This document shows positions 10,331-22,321 of a stretch of DNA of 64,000 bases, piece after piece (the stretch's first letter is position 1; the number at the start of each line of letters is the position of its first letter). The position numbers were made by a program, and so were the translations under genes. Under the pieces are notes generated by a model. That model saw only the letters and a program-made list of their open reading frames with translations, ran no database searches and was not told the DNA's origin. Source of the DNA: Myotis daubentonii (Eukaryota; Chordata; Mammalia; Chiroptera; Vespertilionidae). The DNA lies in the NCBI RefSeq assembly GCF_963259705.1, contig NC_081851.1, positions 12,560,145-12,624,144 of the forward strand. Reading direction: 5' to 3'.

Positions 10331-11546
10331 CAAGATAGGTAATAAGGATTTATTTTTTCTATTTTTTCTTTATTGATTAAGGTATTACATATGTGTCCTT
10401 ATTGCTCCATTTCCCCCTGCACCTCCAACTCATGCCCTCACCCCCCTGTTGTCTGTGTCCATTGGTTGTGTTCATATGCATGCATACAAGACCTTTGGTT
10501 GATCTCTCCCCCTTACTCAACTGTCTGAGGTTTGACGATCTGATCAATACTTCTCTCTCTCAGGATCTGTTTTTGTTCATCAGTCTATGTTGTTGTCTAT
10601 ATTCCATAAATGAGTGAGATCATGTGATATTTCTCTTTCTCTGTCTGGCTTATTTCACTTAGCATAATACTCTCCGGTTCCATCCATGCTGTTGCAAATG
10701 GTTCTTTTTTTACCACAGAATAGTATTCCATTGCATAGATGCACCACTGTTTTTTAATCCACTCATCTGCCAATGGGCACTTAGGCTGTTTCCAAATCTT
10801 AGCTATGGTAAATTGTGCTGCTATGAACATAGAGGTGCATATATCCTTTCTGATTGGTGTTTCTGGTTTCTTGGGATATAATCCTAGAAGTGGAATCACT
10901 GGGTCAAATGGGAGTTCCATTTTTAGTTTTTAATGGAAATTCCATATTGTTCTCCACAGTGGCTGCACCAGTGTGCATTCCCACCAGCAGTGCATGAGGG
11001 TTCCTTTTTCTGCGCATCCACACCAGCACTTGTTGTCCGTTGCTTTGTTGATGATAGCCATTCTGACAGGTGTGATATGGTACCACATTATCATTTTGAT
11101 TTGCATCTCTCAGATGATTAGTGACTTTGAGCATGTTTTCATATGTCTCTTGGCCTTCCATATGTCTTCTTTCGAAAAGTATCTGTTTAGGTCTGTTGCC
11201 CATTTTTTGACTGTTTATCTTCATTTTGTTAAATTGTATGAGTTCCCTGTAAATGTTGGAGATTAAACCCTTATCAGTGATAACATTGGCAAATATGTTC
11301 TCCCATGCAGTGAGCTTTCTTATTGTTTTATTGATGGTTTCTTTAGCTGTGCTTTTGAAAGCTTTTATTTTGATGTAATCCCATTTGTTTATTTTCTGTT
11401 TAGTTTCCATTGGCCTAGGACAGTGGTTAGCAAACTCATTAGTCAACAGAGCCAAATATCGACAGTACAATGATTGAAATTTCTTTTGAGAGCCAAATTT
11501 TTTTTAAACTTAAACTAGATAGGAAGGTACATTGTTATTAACTTAA

Positions 11547-12637
11547 CTAGGGGCCCGGTGCACGAAATTCGTGCACTGGGTGTGTGTGTGGGGGGGAGTG
11601 TCCCTCAGCCCAGCCTGCCCCCTCTCACATACTGGGAGCCCTCAGGCGTTGACCCCCATCACCCTCCAATCGCAGGATCGGCCCCTTGCCCAGGCCTGAC
11701 GCCTCCGCCAGAGGTGTCAGGCTTGGACAGGGGACCCCCATCTCCCCCTGATCACTGGCTCTGGCCCCCGCCCAGGCCTGAGGCCTCTGGCCCAGGAATC
11801 ATGCCTGGGCAGGGGACCCCCATCTCCCTCTGATCGCTTGCTCCACCCCCCGCCCAAGCCTGACGCCTCTGACCCAGGCTTCAGGCCTGGGCAAGGGGAC
11901 CCTCATATCCCCCCAATCCCCGGCTCCGACCCCCACCCAGGCCTGATGCCTCAGCCAGAGGAGTTGACCCTCATCACCCTCCGATCACCAATCACCGGAT
12001 CAGCCCCTTGACCAGGCCTGAGGCCTCCGGCAGATGTGTCAGGCCTGGGCAGGGGACCCCCAGCTCCCCGTGGTTGCAGGCTCCGTCCCTGCCCAGGCCT
12101 AACGCCTCTGGCTGAGGCATCCGGCCTGGGCAGCGGGGACCCGCAGCTGCAGCGGCCCCGCGATCGTGGGCTTCGCTTTAGGCCCAGGCAAGGGACCCCT
12201 AGCTCCTGGGACTGCCAGCTTCGACCGTGCCCAGCTCCCATCGCTGGCTCCACCCCTACTTCCTGCTATCACTGGCCAGGGTGGCAAAGGCACCTGATTC
12301 TCCGATCATGGCTGGGGGGCAGGGCAAAGGCGGCCCCAGGGCGGCCTTTGCCCTGCCCCCCAGCTCTTAGCTCCCCCCTGGGTTTCCGATCACTGTCAGT
12401 GGCAGGGGGCTTCTTCCTGCTTTCCCTTTCGCCTCCCTGCATTGTGCCTACATATGCAAATTAGCCGCCATCTTGTTGGCAGTTAACTGCCAATCTTAGT
12501 TGGCAGTTAACTGCCAATCTTAGTTGGCAGTTAACTGCCAATCATAGTTGGCAGTTAATTTGCATATAGCCCTGATTAGCCAATGAAAAGGGTATCGTCG
12601 TACGCCAATTACCATTTTTCTGTTTTATTAGATAGGA
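11547..12637 (-). mobile_element. Non-autonomous Helitron inside the hAT
   Basis: Left end CTAG (11547-11550) is the complemented Helitron 3' terminus, with the hairpin GTGCACGAATTCGTGCAC beside it (about 11558-11575). The right end TTTTATTAGATAGGA is the complemented 5' start. The interior is GC-rich with several imperfect copies of an AGGCCTGACGCCTC...GGGACCCC block and three 18-bp palindromes near the 5' end. No Rep/helicase is encoded. Confidence 0.85.
12476..12541. repeat. Three tandem perfect palindromes
   Basis: TTGGCAGTTAACTGCCAA, a perfect 18-bp palindrome, occurs at 12476-12493, 12500-12517 and 12524-12541, exactly 24 bp apart. A fourth, decayed copy follows. Confidence 0.9.
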
Positions 12638-15091
12638 TTAGGTACTCCTAAGCTGGCCTTTGCAAAAAATGTCCTCAATCTGATTGAGGTATTTTCGCTG
12701 AGGTCGACCCCTTCCAACTCTCACATCCATACTCATCTTGTATACTTGTTTCGTCTATCTCCTTTCGTTCATCCTCTCTATATGTCCAAACCATCTCAAA
12801 ATACCTTTCTCAATCCTCGACACTACATCTTCTTTCACCCACAACGTTCCCTAAAATTAACTTAATAAACTTTACTTAAGGTTTTAAGTCAACTTCGCAC
12901 TGTTCATGCGCGCCGCACGTGGTATTTTATGGAAGAGCCACACTCAAGGGGCCAAAGAGCCTCATGTGGCTCGGGAGCCGAGGTTTGCCAACCACTGGCC
13001 GAGGAGCTGTATCGGTGAAGAAATTGCTTCAGCATATGTCTGAGATTTTGCTGCCTGTGGATTCCTCTAGTATTTTTATGGTTTCCTGTATTATGTTTAA
13101 GTCCTGTATTTATTTTGAGTTTATTTTTGTGTATGGTGTAAGTTGCTGGTCTAGTTTCATTTTTTTTTTTTTTTTTGCAAATACCTGTCCAATTTTCCCA
13201 ACACCATTTATTGAAGAGACTGTCTTGACTCCATTGTATGTTCTTGCCTCCTTTGTCAAATATTAATTGGGAATAGTGGTTTTGGTTGATTTCTGGGTTG
13301 TCTATTCTATTCCATTGATCTATATGTCTGTTCTTGTGCCAGTACCAGGCAGTTTGGAGAACAGTGGCTTTGTAATACAACTTGATAATTGGTATTAAGA
13401 TCCCTGCTACTTTGTTTTTCTTTCTCAGGATTGCTGCAACTAATCAGGATCTTTTTTTATTCCAGATGAATTTTTGGAGAGTTCGTTCTAGGTCCGTGAA
13501 ATATTCCATTGGCATTTTAATGGGGATTGCATTGAATCTATAGATTGCTTTGGGTAGTATGGACATTTTAATGATGTTGATTCTACCAATCCATGAGCAC
13601 CGGTATGTTCTTCCATCTGTTTCTGTCTTCCTCTATCTCTCTTTTCAGTGTCCTGAAGTTTTCTTAGTATAGGTCTTTTACGTCCTTAATTGAGTTTAGT
13701 CCTAGGTGTCTTAATTTTTTTGGTGCGATGGTAAATGGGGTTGTTTTTTTTGGTCTCTTTTTCTGTAAGTTCACTGTTGGTGTATAGAAATGCCATAGAT
13801 TTCTTGGCATTAATTTTGTATCCTGCTATATTGCTAAATTCACTTATTCTAATAATTTTTTGATGGAGTCTTCAGGGTTTTGTATGTACTGTATCATGTC
13901 ATCTGCGAATAATGACAGTTTTATGTCTTCTTTTCCAACTTGGATACCTTTTATTTCTTCTTCTTGTCTAATTGCTATGGCTAGCACTTCCAGAACTATG
14001 TCAAACAGGAGTGGTGAAAGTAGGCATCCTGTTCTTAGGTGAAATGGTTTTAGATTTTGCCCATTCGGTATGATGTTGGCTGTAGGTTTGTCATATAAGG
14101 CTTTTATTACGTTGAGGTATGATCCCTCTATTCCCATTTTGCTGAGGGTTTTTTTTTCTTTATCAAGAATGGTGTTGGATTTTTTCAAATGCTTTTTCTG
14201 CAACAATTGATATGACTATGTGATTTTTATCTCTCAATTTGTTTATGTGATGGATTGTTTATTGATTTGCAGATATTGTACCACCTTTGTATCCCTGGGA
14301 GAAATCCTACTTGGTCATGTTGTATGATCTTTCTGAGGTAATGCTGGATCTGATTTGCTAGAATTATGTTGATGATTTTGGCATCTATGTTCATGAGGGA
14401 TATTGGCCTCTTTCATTGTGTTGTCTTTATCTGGTTTTGGTATTAGGGTAATGCTGGCTTCATAGAATGAGATTGGAAGTGTTCCTTCCTCTTGAATTTT
14501 TTGGAATAGTCTGAGAAATATAGGTTTTAATTCTTACTTGAATGTTTGATAAAGTTCCCCTGTGAAGCCGTTTGGCCTGGGCTTTTGTTTTCTGGAAGCT
14601 TTTTCATGACTGCTTCAATTTCTTAAATAGTTATCGGCCAACTGAGATTTTTAGATTCTTCCTGATTGAGTTTTGGAAGGTTGTGTTTTTCTAGGAATAT
14701 GTCAATTTCTTCCAGGTTGCCTAGCTTGTTGGAATAGAGTTGTTCATAGTATTTTTTAACAATCCTTTGCATTTCTGTGGCGTCTGTTGTTATTTTGCCT
14801 CTTTAATTTTGGATTTTGTTTATTTGGGTCCTCTCTCACTGAAGGGGGTGTAAGTTCCCTCTCTAGAAAAGTCTGGTAGAATCTATTTAAAAACACACAT
14901 GCTTTTCCCACTATTTGCATTGTTTTGAGAGAATCTAGTGAATAAGTACAAATTATATAAGGAGATTTATTGCACAGTTATTTGCAATGGCAAAACGCTG
15001 GAAACCACTTCTATTTTCATCAATAGAAAATTAGTTGAAGAACTATGGTATCTATGCTATGAAATATCAGGTACCTCTTAAAAATAAAGAG

Positions 15092-15129
<38 letters not shown>
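15092..15129 (+). repeat. (TG)n microsatellite
   Basis: An uninterrupted run of about 19 TG dinucleotides follows AAAATAAAGAGATG, the kind of A-rich site where such repeats arise. Likely polymorphic. Confidence 0.95.
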
Positions 15130-15130
<1 letters not shown>

Positions 15131-15559
15131 GAACTGGAGGGATGGCCATGATGTGTTATTAAGTAGAACAAAGTAGTAAGTGGAAAAAGCAAGTTACCGA
15201 GAATGTGTAAAATACTGTCCCATTTTTCACTTACAGAAGAAAAACTGCTATACAAATATATAAATCTACACATGCACACATGTATGAAAGAAGAAACACA
15301 TATATATTTATGTAAAAATCTGGAATAATACCCACACACAGAAACTATTAACTTTGGTGAGTATGAAGGAGAGGGATTATAGAGAGGACAGGGGAAATTA
15401 ACTGTTTGTATATCTTCTTGTTTAGTTTGGCTTTTTTTCAGTGATTCTGCATTATTTTTATAATGTAAAAAATATAATAAAATATTTTAAATGAACATAA
15501 AATATTCTGACCCTGTACTATCAATAAGTTAAATAATATTATCAACACCATATTTTCTT

Positions 15560-15720
15560 CTTTTTAAAAAATTGAGATATAATTGGCATGTAACATTGTA
15601 TTAGTTTTGGGTATACAACTTAATGATTTGATATTACATGTTTTGCAAACGATCACTACAATAAGTCTAGTTAATAGCCATTACCACACCATTATAATTT
15701 TTTTCTTGTGGAAAATACCA
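15560..15720 (+). mobile_element. Ancient L1 3'-end fragment
   Basis: TTGAGATATAATTGGCATG and TGTATTAGTTTTGGGTATAC, then AATAAGTCTAGTTAATAG, read like the 3' untranslated region of old mammalian L1M families. Recognition is by memory of that consensus. Confidence 0.6.
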
Positions 15721-17169
15721 TAATAATTAAATCATCAATTTATTCATTCACTAATTCACCCCATTGGCTCTGCATCCAGTTGATCCATATTCAGTGATGC
15801 CTGACATATGCTACATTGTAGGGCACAGCAGGGAACAAACCAGAGCCAGATGGCACCTTAAAGGTCCACAAGGTAGAACAGGTATTAAACTAGTAAAGCA
15901 TATGAACAGATTGTGAAGAGGCCACAGAATAAAAACAGGGGATCCTGTGAGAAAATCCTAGGGTGCCTATGAAGCTGCTTGGAGCGTGTGACCAGGAAAG
16001 TCACTCTGAGAAGAACACGCATAAACTGGGACCCAAGGGTTGAGATGTAATCAAGAGTTGGCCAAGAGCTGAGAGGAGCATGGGCCACTGCTCAGGGGGG
16101 ACTGGCTGTAAGGAGCATGTGTTTGAGGTGCACAAGGGATCAGAAGAAGGTCAGCGTGTCTGGAGCCCCCTGAGCAAGGGCAGGCGGAGTGAGAGGAGGT
16201 CAGAGAGGGCGGGATCCCGCAGAGCTATGTGAGCCAGGCAGGAGTTTGGCTCTGGTTGTGAAGGACACAGAAAAGGGTGTCACTCCCAGAGGACTGCCAG
16301 GGCGGAAGTTATGTTATGAGGCAGGTGCCAGTGACACAGCCCCCAACTCTGAGGGCCCCAGCCAAGTGGTGGGGACATCTGAGCAAGTCACTGCGGTGTG
16401 GTGCTGACAGAGGTCGAGGGCACAACCCCTTGTCTCCTGAGGCACATCCCCATCGCGTGCCCGCCACCACTTTGAGCCCAGCACCATGGCACAGATGTCC
16501 TTCATTGCACATTATTAGAAGATAAACCCTCCCTCAGTCCTCTGTCCTGGTGTTTCTCACACGGAGCAATGACTTACAGTTTGAAACTATGAATACAAGA
16601 TTTTGTTAAAGAGCAGATCTTTCTTTCACCTTTGTACCACAGTCAGGCATTTCTCTAGCCTTCTGAAATCCAATAGTTGTTCTGGCCAAAGACCAAAGAG
16701 CCCGGCTGTGGGACAAGTTGGTCACCCCCAAGTGCCCCTACTGTGTGCTAGGCAGCGTGAGAAAGTACAGAGAGAAAGTGAAATGTAACCCTTTTCCTGG
16801 AGACATTACCAGAATGGGGGTGGTATTTTTGATGCCCAGGTGCCTTTATCTTTTCATTGCTGTGTATGTGACCGACCCTCACCATCCACAGGCACCCATC
16901 TCATGGCAAGGAAGGGGGTGGTTTTCTTACCTGGGCAAGAGGAATGTGTGTGGTTAGGACTCTGAGAGCAGAAAAGAAGGATACACATTTGGAATTCAGC
17001 TTTTGAGTGCTAACCAGAATTAACAAGACAGTATTTTGAAAGTCATACCTTATTAAGATGTGAAGTAGACATTCCCTAAGTGCCAGTTACCATAGGAGAA
17101 GCCAGACCCGCCTCGCTTGAAGTGAGAGCCTAGCTCTGCATTCACTGCCATCAGGGGACCAGGCTTCTG

Positions 17170-17530
17170 AGAGTGGACACACTGTGGCCGCGTTTCCGGG
17201 GCTGCGGCCCTCCGGCCAGCAGGGGGCGCCACCCCGGCCCTCCCTGCTCCCTGCCCTCCACCAGGAAGTCCCGCCCCATCCTGCTCCCAGCTTTCCCCAG
17301 GAAGTCCCGCCCCTGCTGGAAGTTGGAGTCCCTGTCTCTGGAAGATGGTGGCTTTCCAGTGCTCATGGCCTCAGGAAGCGCGAGGCAGGCATGGGCTGGA
17401 GCACAGAAGGCAGCGGTCGGGGCCCTGGAGCCCTGGAGCGGCTAAGCCCGCAGTGAGGAGTCTGTGCTGGTGCCTTCGGGGCCAGCCCTGTGGCGGAGCA
17501 GCGCCCATTGCAGGAGGTCCGTTCCCTCCC
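17170..17530 (+). promoter_or_regulatory. CpG island / candidate promoter
   Basis: CpG density rises sharply between about 17185 and 17530, unlike its flanks. It holds CCAGCAGGGGGCGCC at 17216-17230, a strong CTCF-type core; the same 17 bases CCAGGAAGTCCCGCCCC twice (17261-17277, 17297-17313), each joining an ETS site (GGAAGT) to a GC box; and a YY1-like GAAGATGGTGG near 17341. ETS, GC-box and YY1 sites together are typical of TATA-less promoters. The nearest coding exon on this strand is the Daple-like first exon 8.6 kb downstream. A link is inference: a separate lncRNA promoter or an insulator is equally possible. Confidence 0.55.
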
Positions 17531-19120
17531 CAGAAGGTGGCCAGGGCCGGGCAGGGCAGGGCAGGCCAGGCTTGGTCCTCCTGGCGGGCCCGGCTCTGCG
17601 GGCACCAACTGCGTAGGGAGCCGCCTTCTAAGGTCGGGGTTCCCTCCATCCTCACCTCGCCAGGCCCACTGCTCCCTGCAGGGTGTAAAGGAGCAGGGGC
17701 CTTCCTCCAGCCCTTGTGGATCCAGAGTTTCCCAGCCTCCCCCCCCCGTGTCAGACTGGGACCCCCCACAGCCACAGGGTTCTGGCCAGGACAGGATGGC
17801 AGGGAGATGCGGGGACAGCCATGGGCCTGACCACCTAGCAGGTCAGTTAACTGATGGGAACACGGGAGGTTATGGCCACTCCTCACTTCACCTTCACTCG
17901 TGGCGTGAAGGGCACCAGCAATGACGGTTCCAGGGAAGCCATTGCGGCGCCTCAGCCCAGGGCAGACCCTGAAGCCTGTGCCCAGCGAGGAGCTCTCCCG
18001 ACACTGCGCCCATGGAACTCCAGTTCTGTGGGGCCAGGAAGGGCCTCCCGGGATGAGAGGGGCACGAAGCCCTTGGCGCCAGTCACTAAGTGGCCCTTGA
18101 GTCACTTAAAAATAAAACCAGGTCTCTGCTGATTTGTGTTAAAATCCCATCGAATGAATGTATGTGCTTAAATAACTTCAGTAATATAAACGGCATTGCT
18201 ATTTTTAAATGCTATATTAAGTTATATTTTATTTTGAAGACATCAAATGAATTTAAAATTTGAGAAAATTTGATATAATAAAATAATCCCATTCGTGTGT
18301 TCAAAACATCCAACATGAGTGGCTTTTATGAATGATTTTTTTCTTGATATCTAAAGAATTCTAATTTCTCTTTTTTAAGTTATATTTGAACATAATATAG
18401 TGGCACTTCAGGTTTATCTTTAGTGAAGGGGCTCAAATGGGGAGTTTACAGGTTACATTTATTTATTAACTAAAGAATATTCCAAGTCTATAGGAGCTGG
18501 CCTCTGTGAAGTCATCGTACCATCCTGCCCATTGGTGTTTAGTGTTTGCATTTTGTCAGTGACACATGTATATCCTGTTGAGCTCACCTGCACCCACACT
18601 TTAGCCCTCACTAATCTGCTCTCCCCCCATTTTCTTTTTCCGGCTTTTGTTCCCCAATGTTCAAACCTTTCCCATCAAGTGTCCGAGTGGCTGGTCACAC
18701 CTGCTAGTTGTCCGGCACAGCTGTGTTCCTCCAGGTCTAGGTCTCACTTCCTGACTGGACCATTGACATCCATCCAAGTCATCCTACTTCTACCTCTTCC
18801 TCCTCCAGTCTCAGCCTGCATTTCAGAATGAGTGCTGTTAGATATGCATTGTTGTGCAGCGTTACAGACAGAGATGCGTTTGAACACTTCTAACAATGCT
18901 ATTTTGCCAGGGGACCAGATGGCTGCTGGCCAAAGCACACCACCTTGTAGGAGACGAGGGGGTGTACTTACAGGGGAGATTTGAGAGCTGTGGCAGATCG
19001 CTCTGTGCTTCATTCACCAGTCCATGCTGTTGTGCATCAATACTGTACACTCAGACTGGTTTGCAAAGATTATGCCCTGTCGAAGTGTACACCCTATCAT
19101 ATGTATATCTATGTGTTAAT
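17531..19120. other. Non-coding flank of the CpG island
   Basis: GC-rich up to about 18110, then AT-rich. Long frames on both strands in the GC-rich part have no recognisable domain and look like low stop density. No RNA gene is seen. Confidence 0.5.
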
Positions 19121-19326
19121 TTTAATATATTTTTGTTGACTTCAGAGAGAAAGGGAGAGGGAGATAGAAACATCAATGATGAGAAAGAATACCTGATGGG
19201 TTACCTCCTCCATGCCCCCTATTGGCAATTGAGCCAGAAACCCTGGGCATCTGCCCTGACTGTAATTGAACTGTGACCTCCTGGTTTACAGTGGAATGTT
19301 CAACCACTGAGCGACACTGGCCCGAC
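19121..19326 (-). mobile_element. Ves SINE
   Basis: The complement of the Ves order is present: an AT-rich tail, GAGAGAAAGGGAGAGGGAGA, CATCAATGATGAGA, a decayed B box near 19261, and CTGAGCGACACTGGCC at the tRNA head. Confidence 0.8.
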
Positions 19327-19339
19327 TTAGGCATTAATT

Positions 19340-21576
19340 TTTAAAGTACTGACTCTTTAAACATAAACATCTAATTTTGTTGAAAAGAAGGATCCCTGAG
19401 AGTAACTTGCCAGCATGATTGTCAAGTGTGTGCTTGCAAGGTTCATTGTTCCTGTACTGGGACCTCCCCAGTCACAAAGCTGACTGGCAGCCATATCTGA
19501 GTTTCCATCAGCGTGGCTCTCACTGTTTTCTCCACCCTGGTTATTCCCTGAGACCTCACCACATCCAATTTGCAGCCCTACCCAAGCTGTTTGTAGCCAA
19601 TTTTCCATATGAGTGGCCTATCCTGGCTCAGGCTTCAGACTTTGCTAGAATCTCAAACAAGCAGCAGCTGGCATCGAACCTATCAATAAAAGGCCGAAGA
19701 CTCTGTACTATCACCAGCCTGTTTGGCTTTACAGCTGGGTCTTGCCTGGGCACTTCCTAGCCCAAAACAAATAGCAGCCATCTGCAGATCTCTCTGTAGC
19801 TCCTGCTAGGTGGCCCCAGGCAGTGGCTGACTTTGCACCTCCTGGAGGCCCCAAAGCCAATGAATCTGGAGGACAGCTTCATATCATAACAGATTACAGC
19901 TCTGCACACCCACAAGCAACACACTCAAGGAGCTGACTCAGTGAGCACCAAAGCCCCACTGAAACAAGTCCTGTTCCATATGGGTGTCTCCTGCACAGAA
20001 GCTCTTCCATTTGGGATGCAGCTGGTCCTCACAGCCCATCAGCCTGGAAATCAATTCCTCCCAGTGATAGCAATAGCAGTCAATTCTCAACTACAACAAG
20101 ACTGTGCACACAGCCCACACAGGAGCACACCTAGAATGCCCTCTCAGGTGACTGGGGAGTCTGAGCCACTAGGCCCTACAGGAAACCTAATATACAAGTT
20201 ATCTCTACCAATTCCAGGAGACATAGTAGTTCTACCTAATACATAGAAACAAACACAGATACAGGGAAGCTGCCAAAGTACAGAGACAATGAAACATGTC
20301 ACAAATGAAAGAAATGGAAGTAAGCAAACTCCTGGAGACAGTGTTCAAAAAAATAGTTCTAAGGTCACTCAAAGATCTTAATGAGAGTTTCAAGGGACTT
20401 AATGAGAGCTTTAAGGGAATTAATGAGAGATTCAAGGGACTTATTAAGACTTTCAAGGATCTCGGTGAGAATGCCAAAGACGTAAAAATAGGACCAGTGA
20501 GAAATTAAGCATATACTAACTGAAATAAAGAATAATTTACAGGAATTCAACAGTAGAATAGAGGATTCTGAGAATCAAATAAATGATTTGGAACATGAGG
20601 AAGCAAAGGGCACCTAATAAGAAGAACAAAAGGGAAAAGAATAAAAAGGTATGAAGATAATGTAAGGAGCCTCTGGGACAACCTCCAGTGTACCAACATT
20701 CCCATTATGGGGGTTCTAGAAGGAGAAGAAAGAGAGAGCAATATCTTGAAAACCTATTTGAATATATAATGACAGAAAACTTCCCCCACATGGTGAAAGA
20801 AATAGTCTTACAAGTTCAGGAAACACAGTAAGTCCCAAACAAGATGAATCCAAAGAGGTCCACATCGTAATTAAAATGCCAACCGTTAAAGAAAAAGAGA
20901 GGATTTTAAAAGCAGCAAGAGAAAAGCAATTAGTTACCTACAAGGGAGTACTCATATGACTGTCAGCTGATTTCTCAACAGAAACTTTGCAGGCCAGAAG
21001 GGAGTGGCAAGAAATTACGAAAGTGATGAATAGCAAGAACCTATAACCAAGGTTACTCTACCCAGCAAAGCTATCATTTAGAATTGAACATCAGATAAAG
21101 AGCTTCACAGACAAGAAAAAGCTAAAGGTCTTCATCCCCACCAAGCCAGTATTACATGAAATGTTGAAGGGTATTCTTAAAGAAGAAGAAGAAGAAGAAG
21201 AAGAGGCAGAAGAAAAAAAGAAAAAATATGAACAACAAAATGGCAATAAATACATATCTATCAGCAATTGAATTTAAAAATCAAAATAAATGAACAAGAA
21301 ATCTAATGAACAAAATAAACTGATGAATAAAATAGAATCAGAGGCATGGAAACAGAACAGACTGACAAATTTCAGAGGAAAGGAGTGAGAGGGGTATGGG
21401 AAGATATTAAGGAAAAGTCTTATATGCATATATGCATTACCTAAGGACACAGACAATAGGGTGGTGAAGGTCTGGAGTGGGGTGGGATCTGGGTGGATGG
21501 GGGCCCTGGAAGGCAAAGGGGGGCATCTGTAATGCTCTCAGCAATAAAGATTTTCCTAAAAAAAAAAAAAAAAAAA
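19340..21576 (+). mobile_element. HAL1 (half-L1) retrotransposon
   Basis: An L1-like 5' region (to about 20290) is followed by an ORF1 region with a heptad coiled coil and an L1 ORF1 C-terminal part (degraded words such as [15 protein letters not shown] read near 20970-21010). It then goes directly to a 3' UTR with AATCAGAGGCATGGAAACAG and AATAAAGATTTTCC and a poly(A) run (21559-21576). There is no ORF2. An ORF1-only L1 derivative with this tail matches half-L1. ORF1 is broken by several stops. The 5' border is approximate. Confidence 0.7.
20378..20465 (+). repeat. 21-bp tandem repeat in HAL1 ORF1 coding a heptad array
   Basis: Units of the type CTTAATGAGAGTTTCAAGGGA repeat about four to five times and translate as LNESFKG, LNESFKG, INERFKG, LIKTFKD: one heptad per unit. 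This is the N-terminal coiled coil of ORF1p grown by whole-heptad duplication. Confidence 0.8.
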
Positions 21577-21665
21577 GGATATTTAGATGTGCCCTGACTG
21601 TAATCAAACTGAGACCTCCTGGTGTCATAGGTAGATGCTAATAAATATATTAAAAATACTTAATT

Positions 21666-21896
21666 AGCTGAAACCGGTTTGGCTCAGTGGATAGAGCGTC
21701 CGCCTGCGGACTGAAAGGTCCCGGGTTCGATTCCGGTCAAGGGCATGTACCTGGGTTGCGGGCACGTCCCCAGTGGGGGATGTGCAGGAGGAAGCTGATC
21801 GATGTTCCTCTCTCATCGATGTTTCTGGCTCTCTATCTCTCTCCTTTCCTCTCTGTGGAAAATCAATAAAATATATTTAAAAAAATTAAAAAAAAT
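21666..21896 (+). mobile_element. Ves SINE, well preserved
   Basis: The head has an intact A box (TTTGGCTCAGTGGATAGAGC) and B box (GGTTCGATTCC) of RNA polymerase III, then GGGCATGTACCTGGGTTGCG, the CTCTCTCCTTTCCTCTC tail region and an A-rich end. It looks younger than most copies here. It resembles a tRNA only in its head and is not a tRNA gene. Confidence 0.9.
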
Positions 21897-22027
21897 ACTT
21901 AATTATGATATATACATATATAAATAAAAATAAAATATGGTCTGTGTTTCATATATTTCTTTTTAGGTGCTACAATAAATAGTAATCACAATAGAATTAG
22001 CTATGTTATCCTAGTCTTTTTATATCA

Positions 22028-22321
22028 TCCTATCTAATAAAAGGCTAATATGCAAATTGACCTAATGGCAGAAAGACCAAGCTAGAATGCTGTGACATGC
22101 ACTAACCACCAGGGGGCAAATGCTCAACACAGGAGCTGCCCTCTGGTGGTCAGTGGGCTCCCACAGGGGGAGCAGCTCAGCCAGAAGCCTGGCTCACAGC
22201 TGGCGAGTGCAGGGGCAGTGGCAGTGGCAGGAGCCCGCCTTTGCAGCAAAGCTAAGGATGTCCAGCTGCCCACAGGGAGCCCCAGACTGTGAGAGGGTGC
22301 AGGCCTGGCTCAGGCCTCTAG
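22028..22321 (+). mobile_element. Short non-autonomous Helitron
   Basis: It starts TCCTATCTAATAAAAGGC, continues CTAATATGCAAATTGACC, and ends GCCTCTAG followed by T, the Helitron 3' terminus. At 294 bp it carries no gene. Host bases A and T flank the ends as expected for Helitrons. Confidence 0.85.

Larger units (their letters stand above)
11421..12997. mobile_element. Non-autonomous hAT transposon with nested Helitron
   Basis: Terminal inverted repeats are CAGTGGTTAGCAAAC at the left and the complement of CAGTGGTTGGCAAAC at the right. The 8-bp flanks, GCCTAGGA (11413-11420) and GCCGAGGA (12998-13005), match at seven of eight positions, as for a hAT target duplication in the L1. No transposase is visible. 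About 1.09 kb of the interior is a later Helitron. Confidence 0.85.
10350..14842 (-). mobile_element. L1 (LINE-1), 5'-truncated, interrupted
   Basis: Read on the minus strand, this is the 3' part of an L1. Near 13900 the RT motif appears as [12 protein letters not shown], and the ORF2 C-terminus near 10600-11000 includes LLGLYPKKPET, WKQPKCPLADEW and MLSEISQTEKEKYHMI. A-rich 3' end sequence lies at about 10350. Stops and frameshifts break ORF2. The element was split by the hAT insertion at 11421-12997; L1 resumes directly after it. The 5' end stops near 14842. Confidence 0.85.
14843..17169. other. Non-coding region
   Basis: No gene is supported. It contains a (TG)n run and an old L1 3' fragment (listed separately). 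The remaining unique sequence has only short frames without domain signals. Confidence 0.5.

Noticed and set aside
17345..18105. Frames of 161 and 244 codons on opposite strands in the CpG-rich region
   Set aside because: Low stop density from GC content. No domain, no conserved words and no splice logic.
21666..21760. tRNA gene suggested by A and B boxes
   Set aside because: It is the tRNA-derived head of a Ves SINE, followed by the SINE body and tail. No tRNA cloverleaf end.
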